Assembly: GCA_934695325.1 (NCBI GenBank)
Contig: CAKUVD010000004.1
Location: forward strand, 1 to 64,000
Length of the DNA: 64,000 bases
Direction of reading: 5' to 3'
Source: an uncultured Bacteroidales bacterium
Lineage (GTDB): Bacteria > Bacteroidota > Bacteroidia > Bacteroidales > UBA932
The notes under the pieces are model-generated. The model ran no database searches. It was not told the DNA's origin and was given only the letters and a program-made list of their open reading frames with translations. Below are positions 28,204 to 36,293 of the stretch, piece by piece. How positions within the stretch are numbered: the first letter of the stretch is position 1; each line of letters opens with the position of its first letter. The position numbers and the translations under genes were made by a program.

Positions 28204-28401
28204 TTAGTTCTGTTCTTTTTCTTTCTCTGCAAGCACGGTCATCATACGGGCGATGTCCTGTCTGCATTTCTTAAACTTGGATGTATCCTCTAATGGAGAG
28301 ATAGCGTGATTTATCTTCATTGTATCAAGATTTGCCTTCTCCACTGCAATGCGGTCACGTAAATCAGATACGGACATTTCGCGGATTTCAGATATTTTCA
28401 T
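28204..28401 (-). CDS. rpmC: 50S ribosomal protein L29
   Basis: The 65-residue uL29 is a two-helix hairpin protein ([16 protein letters not shown], then [24 protein letters not shown]). An ATG four codons upstream (28413) is possible, but GGAG precedes the inner ATG and the family begins with MK-I-x-E-I-R. It sits at the exit tunnel. Confidence 0.95.
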   Translation of the reverse strand: MKISEIREMSVSDLRDRIAVEKANLDTMKINHAISPLEDTSKFKKCRQDIARMMTVLAEKEKEQN

Positions 28402-28418
28402 TTTCTTCTCCATTAAAA

Positions 28419-28838
28419 CTATTCTACATAATCCCTGCGGACGATAAACTTCGTCGCGATAGGAAGCTTATGAGCCGCAAGGCGCATAGCCTCTTTCGCA
28501 ATCTCGAGGGAGACACCCTCAGCCTCGAAGAGAATCCTGCCAGGAGTGATAGGACATACGAATCCCTGAGGATCACCTTTACCTTTACCCATTCGGGTAT
28601 CGAGAGGCTTCTTGGTGAACGGCTTGGCAGGGAATACCCTGATCCAGATCTGACCCTCACGGTTCATATAACGCGAGATTGCCTGACGGGCAGCCTCAAT
28701 CTGCTGCGATGTAAGCCAACAATTCTCAAGGGTTTTAAGTCCGAAAGAACCGAATGCGAGCTGGCTGCCCCTCTGGGACATTCCTTTCATACGGTTTTTC
28801 TGTTCCCTTCTAAACTTTGTTTTCTTTGGTTGTAACAT
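28419..28838 (-). CDS. rplP: 50S ribosomal protein L16
   Basis: The 139-residue uL16 starts [19 protein letters not shown] and has the GRGKG-like [12 protein letters not shown] loop and the C-terminal [13 protein letters not shown]. It contacts tRNA near the peptidyl-transferase centre. In most bacteria rpsC is immediately upstream. Here rplP is the first gene of its transcript, and rpsC is about 12 kb away on the same strand. Confidence 0.98.
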   Translation of the reverse strand: MLQPKKTKFRREQKNRMKGMSQRGSQLAFGSFGLKTLENCWLTSQQIEAARQAISRYMNREGQIWIRVFPAKPFTKKPLDTRMGKGKGDPQGFVCPITPGRILFEAEGVSLEIAKEAMRLAAHKLPIATKFIVRRDYVE

Positions 28839-28924
28839 TGCTGTATTACTTTAATAAATTTCCCAAATTCCCTAAATCTTTGAGTATCAGCTGGTTGGGC
28901 GAACTTCTCCTCAATTTTGGGATT

Positions 28925-28955
28925 GCAAAGTTAGCAAAAATATCCGAAAAACAAA
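28925..28955 (-). promoter_or_regulatory. Promoter of the rplP-rplQ operon
   Basis: On the minus strand TTTG (complement of 28952-28955), an 18-base spacer and TAACTTTGC (complement of 28925-28933) match the Bacteroidota promoter. A second -7 match, TATTTTTGC, lies at 28934-28942. The leader would be about 80 bases. This shows the spc/alpha half is transcribed independently of the S10 half. Confidence 0.75.
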
Positions 28956-29175
28956 CATTTCCGAGAATAATTTTATACTTTTTCGACAAAATAATTTCAA
29001 TATCAAATATCATATATTCAACAATTTACACCACCCGATAAAATTTCTTCTCACGCTTTTTCGACATAGACGTCGCCTACACGGCAGGGCCTGTCAGGAG
29101 ACAGGGGAAGACAACCATCGCACAAAGCCCGGAGGATACGACTAAGAACAGAGACAACCCTTGCCGAAAAATTGA

Positions 29176-29184
29176 TATCTTTGC
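29176..29184 (+). promoter_or_regulatory. -7 promoter element TATCTTTGC
   Basis: An exact TAnnTTTGY match lies 12 bases before the DUF4294 gene start. No good -33 TTG is present at normal spacing. The transcript would have a very short leader. Confidence 0.6.
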
Positions 29185-29196
29185 ACGGAAATTCGT

Positions 29197-29886
29197 ATGG
29201 ACAGGAGAACATTGATCATAATGACGTCCGCGGTATTTGCGGTGATGGTTGCGACGGCGGGAATGTGCGGCGCTCAGAGGAGACGCCCGCCGGTTCCGCC
29301 GAAAGCTCCGCAGATCCTCCAATACGAAGTCATCGACGGAGACACGGTATATATGGACTTGCTGAACCCGTCAAGGATTTCCCTCCGCGGGAACAGAAGG
29401 GGCAAAGACTGGAGAAAATACTACAGGCTCGTATGGAATTTCGGCAAGACATACCCGTATGCGCTCGTCGCCAGGTCGATTATCAGCCGGACGGACAGCA
29501 CATTCACGCACGACGAACTCGGCAAGCGACAGAAAGAGAAATATGTCAATGCCCTGCAGAAGGAGCTGTTCACAGCTTTTGAGCAGCCGATGCGCAATAT
29601 GACCATAAGCCAGGGACAGCTGCTGATGAAGCTGATAGACAGGGAAGTAGGAATATCCTCCTACAGTATAATAAGGGAATACAAGAACCGCATAGCGGCA
29701 GGATTCTGGCAGGGCGTGGCCAGGATATTCGGGACTGATATGAAAAAGCACTATGACCCCGAAGGTGAGGACCGTGCCGTGGAAGAACTGGTACGGAAAT
29801 GGGAAAGCGGCGAATTTCCGGCTCTCTACTTCTCCATATTCGGGGAATACCCGAAAGACTTGGACATACCGTCGAAATACAAATAG
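29197..29886 (+). CDS. DUF4294-family exported protein
   Basis: The 229-residue protein has a hydrophobic signal segment (residues 5-26). The body matches the Bacteroidota family DUF4294 (GKDWRKYYRLVWNFGKTYPYALVA and the later ISQGQLLMKLIDREVG region). Its function is unknown. Its last 61 bases overlap the 3' end of lpxH on the opposite strand. It probably acts in the periplasm or at the envelope, where neighbouring lpxH, uppP and ftsX also act. Confidence 0.85.
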   Translation: MDRRTLIIMTSAVFAVMVATAGMCGAQRRRPPVPPKAPQILQYEVIDGDTVYMDLLNPSRISLRGNRRGKDWRKYYRLVWNFGKTYPYALVARSIISRTDSTFTHDELGKRQKEKYVNALQKELFTAFEQPMRNMTISQGQLLMKLIDREVGISSYSIIREYKNRIAAGFWQGVARIFGTDMKKHYDPEGEDRAVEELVRKWESGEFPALYFSIFGEYPKDLDIPSKYK

Positions 29887-30581
29887 GAAGAGGCGTCCAG
29901 CCAGTCCTTCAGGACAATGAGCCTCTCACCTCCGGGAAGGCCCATATCCACGCGGCAATGAAAATGGCCGAAGATGAAATAATCCACCTTGTTTCTCGAC
30001 GCGAAATCCACTGCGAATTTATAGAGCGGCTCATCCACACCCCTGAAATGATATTCCCGCTTCGCCTCACGGCTCTTCTTCGACCAGCCGGTGCCGAACC
30101 TGAAGGCCAGGTACGGATGAAGAAGGCTGAAGATGCGCTGAAAGAACTTCGCACGGAACCCCCACCGCATAAGTTTATACCAATAATGTCCCGGCCCCAG
30201 TCCGTCTCCGTGCCCCAGGCAGAATGATTTCCCGTCAATCTCCACGAGATAAGGCTGCTGGAGTATGGTCATTCCCATATCCTGGAAATAGTGATAGCAC
30301 CAGATGTCGTGATTGCCCTGGAAGAAATACACCTTCACCCCGGCGTCCATAAGATCCATCAGAGCGGCGAAGACGCGCACGTATCCCTTAGGCACCACAT
30401 CATCGTATTCATACCAGAAATCCCAGATATCACCGAGAAGATACAGCGCTTCCGTACGATCCTTAGGAATGGAGTCAAGAAACGTAGTGAAGCGGGCCTC
30501 CCTTTCCGCAGGATTCCTGAGGTTCAGCCCGAGATGTACGTCCGAAGCAAAATATGTGAGATGACGGCCGTCCACTTCCAA
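29826..30581 (-). CDS. lpxH: UDP-2,3-diacylglucosamine diphosphatase-like metallophosphoesterase
   Basis: The 251-residue enzyme has the calcineurin-like metal-binding motifs SDVHLG, LLGDIWDFWYE, GNHDIW, LGHGDG and GHFHC. Together with the WY-rich segment these mark the LpxH group, which cleaves UDP-diacylglucosamine to lipid X in lipid A synthesis at the inner membrane. It lies 6 bases after uppP in an ftsX-DUF3098-uppP-lpxH operon. The 3' ends of lpxH and the convergent DUF4294 gene overlap by 61 bases. Confidence 0.9.
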   Translation of the reverse strand: MEVDGRHLTYFASDVHLGLNLRNPAEREARFTTFLDSIPKDRTEALYLLGDIWDFWYEYDDVVPKGYVRVFAALMDLMDAGVKVYFFQGNHDIWCYHYFQDMGMTILQQPYLVEIDGKSFCLGHGDGLGPGHYWYKLMRWGFRAKFFQRIFSLLHPYLAFRFGTGWSKKSREAKREYHFRGVDEPLYKFAVDFASRNKVDYFIFGHFHCRVDMGLPGGERLIVLKDWLDASSYLYFDGMSKSFGYSPNMEK

Positions 30582-30587
30582 TGATTG

Positions 30588-31406
30588 TCAGGCGAAGATG
30601 AATATCAGCAATGCCGCAAGCAGACAGTACAATGAGAACCATACGAGTCTGGCCTTCTTCACGATAGCAATCATCACCTTGCAAGAAAACAGGCCGGCTA
30701 TGAACGCCCCGGCGAACCCTACGGCAAGAGGAAGGAATCCAAGTCCCGACGACGCAGGCTCTCCCGCACTCTTGAGCAAGTCAAGAGCCTGCTCGCCGAT
30801 AATAGGCACAAGCACCATAAGGAAAGAGAACTGAGCCATATTCTCTCTCTTGACCCCGCACATAAGCCCTGTGGCGATGGTAGTCCCAGAGCGTGAGAGC
30901 CCCGGAGCCACGGCACAAGCCTGGCCAAGACCGACGATGAACGCCTGGAGGTACGACAGCCCGTTACGATGACTGTTTCCGTCGCCATCTGCATTGACCC
31001 ACCTTGCGGACTGGTCGGACGCGAACAGCAGCACGGCGGTTATGACGAGGCACACGCCCACGGTGAAGAGATTGTCCGCGAACAGGCCTTCGACATTGTC
31101 CTTGAAGAATACGCCGACGACTCCGATAGGGATCATCGAGACAATGAGTTTCAGGACATAGTCAGTCTCATCGTTGTACTTGAATGCGAACAGACCTTTC
31201 AGAAGCCTCCATATTACGGACCAGAACACTATGATGGTGCTGAGCACGGTCGCGAAATGAACGGTCACAGTAAAGTCCAGGAAGCCTTCTGCATCCACTC
31301 CGAGAAGTTCCTTGAAAATCATCAGATGGCCGCTGCTGCTGACCGGCAAGAATTCCGTAAGTCCCTGTACAATGCCCAGGACCAATGCCTGCCACCACTC
31401 CATCAC
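30588..31406 (-). CDS. uppP: Undecaprenyl-diphosphatase
   Basis: The 272-residue membrane enzyme has the BacA/UppP signatures TEFLPVSSSGHL (residues 17-28) and PGLSRSGTTIATGL, with about seven to eight membrane helices. It recycles the lipid carrier for peptidoglycan and O-antigen synthesis. Its start overlaps the upstream DUF3098 stop by 4 bases (ATGA), and lpxH follows after 6 bases. Confidence 0.97.
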   Translation of the reverse strand: MMEWWQALVLGIVQGLTEFLPVSSSGHLMIFKELLGVDAEGFLDFTVTVHFATVLSTIIVFWSVIWRLLKGLFAFKYNDETDYVLKLIVSMIPIGVVGVFFKDNVEGLFADNLFTVGVCLVITAVLLFASDQSARWVNADGDGNSHRNGLSYLQAFIVGLGQACAVAPGLSRSGTTIATGLMCGVKRENMAQFSFLMVLVPIIGEQALDLLKSAGEPASSGLGFLPLAVGFAGAFIAGLFSCKVMIAIVKKARLVWFSLYCLLAALLIFIFA

Positions 31407-31645
31407 TTATCCTCCTTTTTGCCTGGCCTCATCATTATGGCCGCGATTTCTATGATTATTCCGCAGAGTATCACGACAGGCGCCGCGACAAGACGGCGAA
31501 AGTCGAACATCGCATAGTTGAACGCTGCCGGATCCTTGCTCCCGCCACCGGTCATAAGAATATATCCGGCCACCATCACAAGCAGACCAGCAAGCAGATA
31601 GCCGAGTCCCTTCGGCGTTATCGCCATTTTATTTCTATCTTCCAT
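31403..31645 (-). CDS. DUF3098 small membrane protein
   Basis: The 80-residue protein has two membrane helices (about 13-32 and 52-70) separated by a GGGSKDPAAFNYAMFDFRR loop typical of DUF3098, a family found next to ftsX and uppP in Bacteroidota. Function is unknown. The ATG at 31645 was preferred because it follows the ftsX stop by 4 bases; in-frame starts upstream would overlap ftsX. Confidence 0.88.
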   Translation of the reverse strand: MEDRNKMAITPKGLGYLLAGLLVMVAGYILMTGGGSKDPAAFNYAMFDFRRLVAAPVVILCGIIIEIAAIMMRPGKKEDK

Positions 31646-31649
31646 ATAA

Positions 31650-32528
31650 TCAATAATATAATTCATCTTTCCCAAGCGAGACGAGTTTGTTCACGACGAA
31701 GAATGTGCTGGCTACGCAAATAGCGAGCCCGGACAAGACCACGATTCCCATAACCATAAGGAGCCTGTCCAGCGTGAATATCTCGAAAAGCATTGAAAAT
31801 TCCGATCTTATGACGAACATCACACCTGTGAGGAGAATCAGAGCCACGACAGACGCGAAAAGTCCCAGGAAGGCTGACCTGACGAGGAACGGCCTCCGGA
31901 TGAACGCCCTGGTGGCACCGACAAGTTTCATTGTGTGGACAGTGAAGCGCTTGGCATAGACGGTGAGGCGCACAGTGTTGTTTATGAGCACAAACGATAT
32001 GAAGAGCATCAGTGCGATGAAGATGCCGAGTACGGCGGATATGCGGCTGAGGTTTGAATTAAGCGCATCGACCAGAGATTTCTGATAGACCACCTCGTCC
32101 ACCATCGGCGATCCGCCCAGAAAAGCCTCCACCACCTTCAGGCTGTCTTCCGACACATAATCAGCATTAAGCGTGATGCCTATGGAGACTGGTACGGGAG
32201 ACGTCCCGAACACCTTCAGGAAATCATCTCCGAGCATCTCCGCCATCTCCTTCTCGCCTCGCTCCCTCGATATGAACTCTGTCCCGCGGACAAATTTCAA
32301 TGAATCCAGCGACCGCATATAGGAGATCGCGTCATTGTCCGGAACCTCCTGCTTCATTATGACCGACACCTGAAGATTTTCCTTGAAATAGTCGGTCACG
32401 CTGCGGGTGTTCACGAGCAGAAGACTGGACACGCCCACCAGCAGCAGGACCAGGCTGATGCTGATGACAGATGACAGATACGCATTCGCCAGACGGCGCC
32501 GCATCAGTTTGTTTTCGTTACGTGCCAT
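31650..32528 (-). CDS. ftsX: Cell division protein FtsX
   Basis: The 292-residue protein has the FtsX layout: one N-terminal membrane helix (about 20-42), a periplasmic domain (about 45-160), and three C-terminal helices with the conserved KLVGATRAFIRRPF segment. FtsEX regulates septal peptidoglycan hydrolases. No ftsE is adjacent, which is common in this phylum. The ATG at 32528 was chosen over a TTG seven codons upstream that overlaps the promoter. Confidence 0.95.
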   Translation of the reverse strand: MARNENKLMRRRLANAYLSSVISISLVLLLVGVSSLLLVNTRSVTDYFKENLQVSVIMKQEVPDNDAISYMRSLDSLKFVRGTEFISRERGEKEMAEMLGDDFLKVFGTSPVPVSIGITLNADYVSEDSLKVVEAFLGGSPMVDEVVYQKSLVDALNSNLSRISAVLGIFIALMLFISFVLINNTVRLTVYAKRFTVHTMKLVGATRAFIRRPFLVRSAFLGLFASVVALILLTGVMFVIRSEFSMLFEIFTLDRLLMVMGIVVLSGLAICVASTFFVVNKLVSLGKDELYY

Positions 32529-32545
32529 ATTACTCCAAATTGACC

Positions 32546-32554
32546 CCAAAGTTA
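32546..32554 (-). promoter_or_regulatory. -7 element of the ftsX operon
   Basis: The minus strand reads TAACTTTGG, one base off TAnnTTTGY at the last position, with a CAA-complement TTG 17 bases further upstream at 32572-32574. It faces a plus-strand -7 element 30 bases away. Confidence 0.5.
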
Positions 32555-32584
32555 ATCATTTATCGAAATATCAAAAAAAATTCT

Positions 32585-32593
32585 TAACTTTGC
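32585..32593 (+). promoter_or_regulatory. -7 element of the GT5-like gene
   Basis: TAACTTTGC matches TAnnTTTGY exactly and lies 34 bases before the ATG at 32628. No -33 TTG is evident. Confidence 0.6.
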
Positions 32594-32627
32594 ACGTATT
32601 GTAGCAACATTTATTTTAGAAGAGAAA

Positions 32628-33434
32628 ATGGGCAAAAAAGTCTTGTTCGTCAACTCTGAGATTTTCCCCTACCTGCCGGAGACTCACATAGCGAATATCG
32701 GAAGGTATCTTCCTCAGGGGATACAGGAACGAAAAAAGGAAATCAGGTCATTTATGCCGCGGTACGGCTGCATCAATGAGCGCAAGAACCAGCTGCACGA
32801 AGTCATCAGGCTGTCCGGAATGAACATCGTAATAAACGACGTGGACAGACCGCTCGTAATCAAGGTGGCATCCATATCGTCCGCCAGGATCCAGGTCTAT
32901 TTCATTGACAATGAAGACTACTTCAAGAGAAAGCAGCTCGACCGTGATGACGACGGGAAATTCTTTGACGACAACGGGGAGCGCGCCATTTTCTTCGCCA
33001 GAGGAGTCTTGGAGACAGTCAAGAAACTGAGATGGGCTCCTGACGTGATACACTGCCAAGGCTGGATAACTCAGATCCTCCCACTCTATCTGAAAAAAGC
33101 ATACAAGGACGACCCGATCTTCGAGAACAGCAAAGTGGTGCTGTCTCTTTACGATGATATGCCGGAGGTGTTCAATGAAGAACTGATCAGACTGGTGAAA
33201 TTCGGCGACATCACAGAGAAAGACGTGCCTCTTCTCGCAGCGCCGAGTGGCATAAATCTTGCTAAAACTGCCGCTCAGTACTCCGACGGCGTCATTCTCG
33301 GCTCGGAGAACATTGACAGCAGCCTCGTCGAATACTGTGAAGGACTGTCTCTGCCGCTGCTGAAGTATGACGGAAAGGCGATGGAGGACGGCTCTTACAT
33401 CGACGCATATAACACTTTTTATGACAATCTTTAG
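32628..33434 (+). CDS. Half-length glycogen/starch synthase-like protein (GT5 N-domain only)
   Basis: The 268-residue protein aligns with the N-terminal Rossmann half of GT5 glycogen synthases (KVLFVNSEIFPY at the start, RSFMPRYG, WAPDVIHCQGWITQILPLYLK). It lacks the C-terminal catalytic half of about 200 residues. The ADP-glucose-binding KxGGLxDV loop is replaced by a PETHIANIGRYLP segment. It is therefore unlikely to synthesise glycogen. Single-domain relatives are found in Bacteroidota, often next to DUF4270 genes, as here (3-base gap). Its role is unknown. Confidence 0.82.
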   Translation: MGKKVLFVNSEIFPYLPETHIANIGRYLPQGIQERKKEIRSFMPRYGCINERKNQLHEVIRLSGMNIVINDVDRPLVIKVASISSARIQVYFIDNEDYFKRKQLDRDDDGKFFDDNGERAIFFARGVLETVKKLRWAPDVIHCQGWITQILPLYLKKAYKDDPIFENSKVVLSLYDDMPEVFNEELIRLVKFGDITEKDVPLLAAPSGINLAKTAAQYSDGVILGSENIDSSLVEYCEGLSLPLLKYDGKAMEDGSYIDAYNTFYDNL

Positions 33435-33437
33435 CAA

Positions 33438-35081
33438 ATGAAGTCTCTTTCAATAAGATACGGAGTGGCCGCGATGGCGTTCGCAGCTGGTGTCCTGTGC
33501 AGTTCCTGCATAAACAAAAACCAGTCTCTCGGCGAGTCTATGATTCCGGACAACCAGATGTACAACATCTATACGGCTGAATTCCCTATCGAAGACATTG
33601 AACAGGAAATGGCGGACAGCCTGTCCAGATACAGTATGTACAAGTTCACGTTCGGCGCCGTGAAGGACGAGACGTTCGGTCTCACCACCAGGACAGCAGC
33701 ATTCACGCTCGTCCCGGTGAACGACACGCTGGATTTCGGAAAGAACGCCAGATTCCGCCAGTTCCATCTGTCCGCGGTGTCGGATTCCGTATCTTACGCA
33801 GACCCGAGCCAGGCTTATATTCTTCAGAATGTCAATGTATATGAATTGGAGAAGCCTATCGACTACACGAAACTGAATCCAGAACTCGCCTATACGAAGA
33901 AACGCATAACCGACGGAGTCCCGGTCTATACAGGCACGGACTCCCTGTCCATCGACTTCAGCCAAGAGTTCGGAGAAAAATATATGACCATCACCAATGC
34001 CGACTTGGACACCATCACCAACTACAAGAAGAGGTTTCCGGGCATTGTCATCAGCACAGACGAGCCTACCGGCTTCGGAGGCAGGATAAATATGTTCAGA
34101 CTTCCCATAGCAGTGTCGGACGGCTCCATCTACGGCAGCTACGCAGAGCTGAAGATCACAGCGGACTATGGCAGCAGGACAGCTGTGGACACATCGTTCC
34201 TGTTCTATCTCGGGCCGCTGCAGCTGTATGACCTGGCGGGCGTCACTTCTACATCCGTCACATCTCAGACACAGATAGCATACGACCAGACCACGCATTC
34301 AAGCAAGAGCCTGGCCGGGAAAGCAGATGAGAAAGTGCTGATGGAAGGCGGCTGCGGGCTGAAGCCCGTCATAAAGGCCAAGCCTCTGAGAGAGAAGATT
34401 CTGGAAATTATCAGCAGATACACGGACGACCCTAAGAGCGCCGTGGTAAGCAAGGCGACAATAGAGCTCCCGTTTGAATTCCCTGATGACTATACGTCAA
34501 TGTACCAGTTCCCCATTGCCGTGAGCCCGACTTGCCGCATCGCCACTGACACATCCGTCACCTTTGCAGGCATCACGGATTCCAGTGTATCAGACGAAAA
34601 CCAGGGTGACATAAACAGATCCAAATGCGAATATGCCCCTGACATCACCCACCATATCCAGGAAGTGATAAAGCTGAAGGACGACAGCAAGATAGACAAC
34701 TATGACATCTGGCTACTCGCTATGGCCACTGAGACCATAGCCTCAAGTTCTTCTTCCAGCAGCAGTTATGACGATGACTATTACCAGCAGCTGATGTACT
34801 ATAATTATTACAACAGTATGTATAATGGCTACGGATATGGAGGATACGGGTATGGAGGATACGGCAGTTACGGCTACAACAGTCTGTACAACAACTATTA
34901 TAACTACGCTATGCTCCAGTCTATGTACTCGTCCTCTTCATCATCGTCTTCAGGCTCGACCTCGGAGACGTCGATGATGGACAACCACAGGTACTACAGA
35001 GCAGTCCTGAACGGCCCGGGAGCAGAGAAGAACCGCCCGATGTTCAGAATCACATTCGCAGTTCCGAAAAGCGCCGAATAG
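33438..35081 (+). CDS. DUF4270 lipoprotein with Tyr/Gly/Ser-rich segment
   Basis: The 547-residue protein has a lipoprotein signal with the lipobox CSSC and the DUF4270 body (AVKDETFGLTTRTAAFT near residue 72). The family is Bacteroidota-specific and of unknown function, probably on the outer membrane. Residues about 434-508 are a low-complexity stretch with runs of Ser, then Tyr/Asn pairs, YGYGG repeats and a second Ser run. A folded strand region (PMFRITFAVPK) follows. The insert is unusual for the family. The gene follows the GT5-like gene by 3 bases and ends in a bidirectional terminator. Confidence 0.85.
   Translation: MKSLSIRYGVAAMAFAAGVLCSSCINKNQSLGESMIPDNQMYNIYTAEFPIEDIEQEMADSLSRYSMYKFTFGAVKDETFGLTTRTAAFTLVPVNDTLDFGKNARFRQFHLSAVSDSVSYADPSQAYILQNVNVYELEKPIDYTKLNPELAYTKKRITDGVPVYTGTDSLSIDFSQEFGEKYMTITNADLDTITNYKKRFPGIVISTDEPTGFGGRINMFRLPIAVSDGSIYGSYAELKITADYGSRTAVDTSFLFYLGPLQLYDLAGVTSTSVTSQTQIAYDQTTHSSKSLAGKADEKVLMEGGCGLKPVIKAKPLREKILEIISRYTDDPKSAVVSKATIELPFEFPDDYTSMYQFPIAVSPTCRIATDTSVTFAGITDSSVSDENQGDINRSKCEYAPDITHHIQEVIKLKDDSKIDNYDIWLLAMATETIASSSSSSSSYDDDYYQQLMYYNYYNSMYNGYGYGGYGYGGYGSYGYNSLYNNYYNYAMLQSMYSSSSSSSSGSTSETSMMDNHRYYRAVLNGPGAEKNRPMFRITFAVPKSAE
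34833..34862 (+). repeat. 15-base tandem repeat encoding a YGG motif
   Basis: Two near-identical 15-base units (34833-34847 and 34848-34862, one base different) encode repeated GYGGY residues inside the low-complexity part of the DUF4270 protein. Such a unit can expand or contract by slippage. Confidence 0.75.
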
Positions 35082-35114
35082 GATCCTACAGTCCACCGAG
35101 TAATATATTATAAG

Positions 35115-35167
35115 AGCAGAAAAATAGAGAGGCCAAAACATAGTTTTGGTCTCTCTACTTTTCTGCT
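35115..35167. terminator. Bidirectional terminator
   Basis: A long inverted repeat (inner stem 35127-35155, extended arms 35115-35167) separates the convergent DUF4270 and acpP genes. The inner stem is followed by TACTTTTCT on the plus strand and TATTTTTCT on the minus strand, so it can serve both. Confidence 0.85.
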
Positions 35168-35183
35168 AAAGTCGCAAGCGCTA

Positions 35184-35432
35184 TTATTTGTTAGCTACTT
35201 TCTCTTCAACGTACTTTACAGCGTCAGCCACTGTTGCGATCTGGCTTGCATCCTCATCCGGAATCTTGATTCCGAATACTCTTTCGAACTCCATAAGAAG
35301 CTCAACTGTGTCAAGAGAATCAGCACCGAGGTCGTTTGTGAAGTTGGCGGTCTCAGTTACCTCTGATTCCTCTGCGCCAAGCTTGTCAACGATGATGGCT
35401 TTCACCTGTTTTACGATTTCTTCGTGTGACAT
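35184..35432 (-). CDS. acpP: Acyl carrier protein
   Basis: The 82-residue acidic protein has the phosphopantetheine attachment motif [15 protein letters not shown], with Ser at about residue 40. It carries acyl chains in fatty-acid synthesis. It stands alone, not in the usual fab operon. A -7-like element lies at 35485. Confidence 0.97.
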   Translation of the reverse strand: MSHEEIVKQVKAIIVDKLGAEESEVTETANFTNDLGADSLDTVELLMEFERVFGIKIPDEDASQIATVADAVKYVEEKVANK

Positions 35433-35484
35433 AATTGAATAATTTATTAAGTTTATGATTATAATACACTACTCATAATATTCG

Positions 35485-35493
35485 GCAAAGTAA
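35485..35493 (-). promoter_or_regulatory. Probable -7 element of acpP
   Basis: The minus strand reads TTACTTTGC, one mismatch from TAnnTTTGY, about 50 bases before the acpP start. No clear -33 element is present. Confidence 0.4.
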
Positions 35494-35540
35494 ATAAAAA
35501 AAAACGAAATATTGAAACTTTTCGTCCAAAAGACATCGTT

Positions 35541-36293
35541 TCAAGCGTCATTGCGGCTCAGATTCAGCCAAATACGCAATCCATTCACCGAATTAAGAAG
35601 ATAGAATACGTACTTTATCACCATTACAACGGTGTAACTGGAGTCAGGTGAAGACATCGCCTTGTCAGACCACAGAAGAATCGAGAACACATTGACCATA
35701 AGCCATACTATCCACTGCTCCATAAAAGCCAGCGACATCAGAATCTGCCCGAGAACATTCAGAGTGAACACCAGGGCATCGAAGAGTATGACGTGACGAA
35801 TTCCGGAGCCCGCCGAGCCTCCGACTGAGCATAATATGAAATACGTGACCCACGAGCCGGCCAGAAGCCCGGCCAGAGTCAATGCGGATTGCCTCGGAGT
35901 CAGTCTCCTCGCCCTGACCCTCACGTCCGACTTGGCACCGCGACGCCTCCACTGCCACCATCCGACAAACTGCATAGGGAGGAAATAGAATGCGTGCAAG
36001 GCGAAGTTGCCCCATACGGGATCTGTCCCCGGCCTTATGCTGCTGTCAAATGCGACAACAGATGCTATGGTGACATCAAGGACCCCGAAAAGGAAAGTCC
36101 AGATGTTCCCGTTTGCGGAAAGCACCGTATTCACGACGCCGGTCAATGCGCCGATGCTGGTCAGGATCAACATAAAAAGCCGCTGGCCAGGTTGCTGCAT
36201 CTTATAGACGCCAGTAACGACCACAGCCGCAAACATACCTATGAGTATAAAGGCATTGAACCAACTGTTGAATCTGCTCTCAATCTTCATCAT
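35541..36293 (-). CDS. pnuC: PnuC-family nicotinamide riboside/mononucleotide transporter
   Basis: The 250-residue membrane protein has about seven helices and PnuC features, including the FLPMQFVGWWQWRRR segment and the EQWIVWLMVNVFSILLW helix with the W-x-x-W-x-x-x-N ligand motif. PnuC imports nicotinamide riboside or related vitamers by facilitated diffusion. The start overlaps the uvrC stop by 14 bases, so it is cotranscribed with uvrC. The exact vitamin substrate is not certain; some relatives carry other B vitamins. Confidence 0.85.
   Translation of the reverse strand: MMKIESRFNSWFNAFILIGMFAAVVVTGVYKMQQPGQRLFMLILTSIGALTGVVNTVLSANGNIWTFLFGVLDVTIASVVAFDSSIRPGTDPVWGNFALHAFYFLPMQFVGWWQWRRRGAKSDVRVRARRLTPRQSALTLAGLLAGSWVTYFILCSVGGSAGSGIRHVILFDALVFTLNVLGQILMSLAFMEQWIVWLMVNVFSILLWSDKAMSSPDSSYTVVMVIKYVFYLLNSVNGLRIWLNLSRNDA

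Larger units (their letters stand above)
28839..29196. other. Divergent control region between rplP and the DUF4294 gene
   Basis: No gene is seen in these 358 bases. The left half is A/T-rich and carries the minus-strand promoter of the rplP operon. The right end carries a plus-strand -7 element for the DUF4294 gene. There is no remnant of rpsC. Confidence 0.75.

Noticed and set aside
33450-34298. 282-codon minus-strand frame
   Set aside because: It is antisense to the DUF4270 gene and has no domain or start signal.
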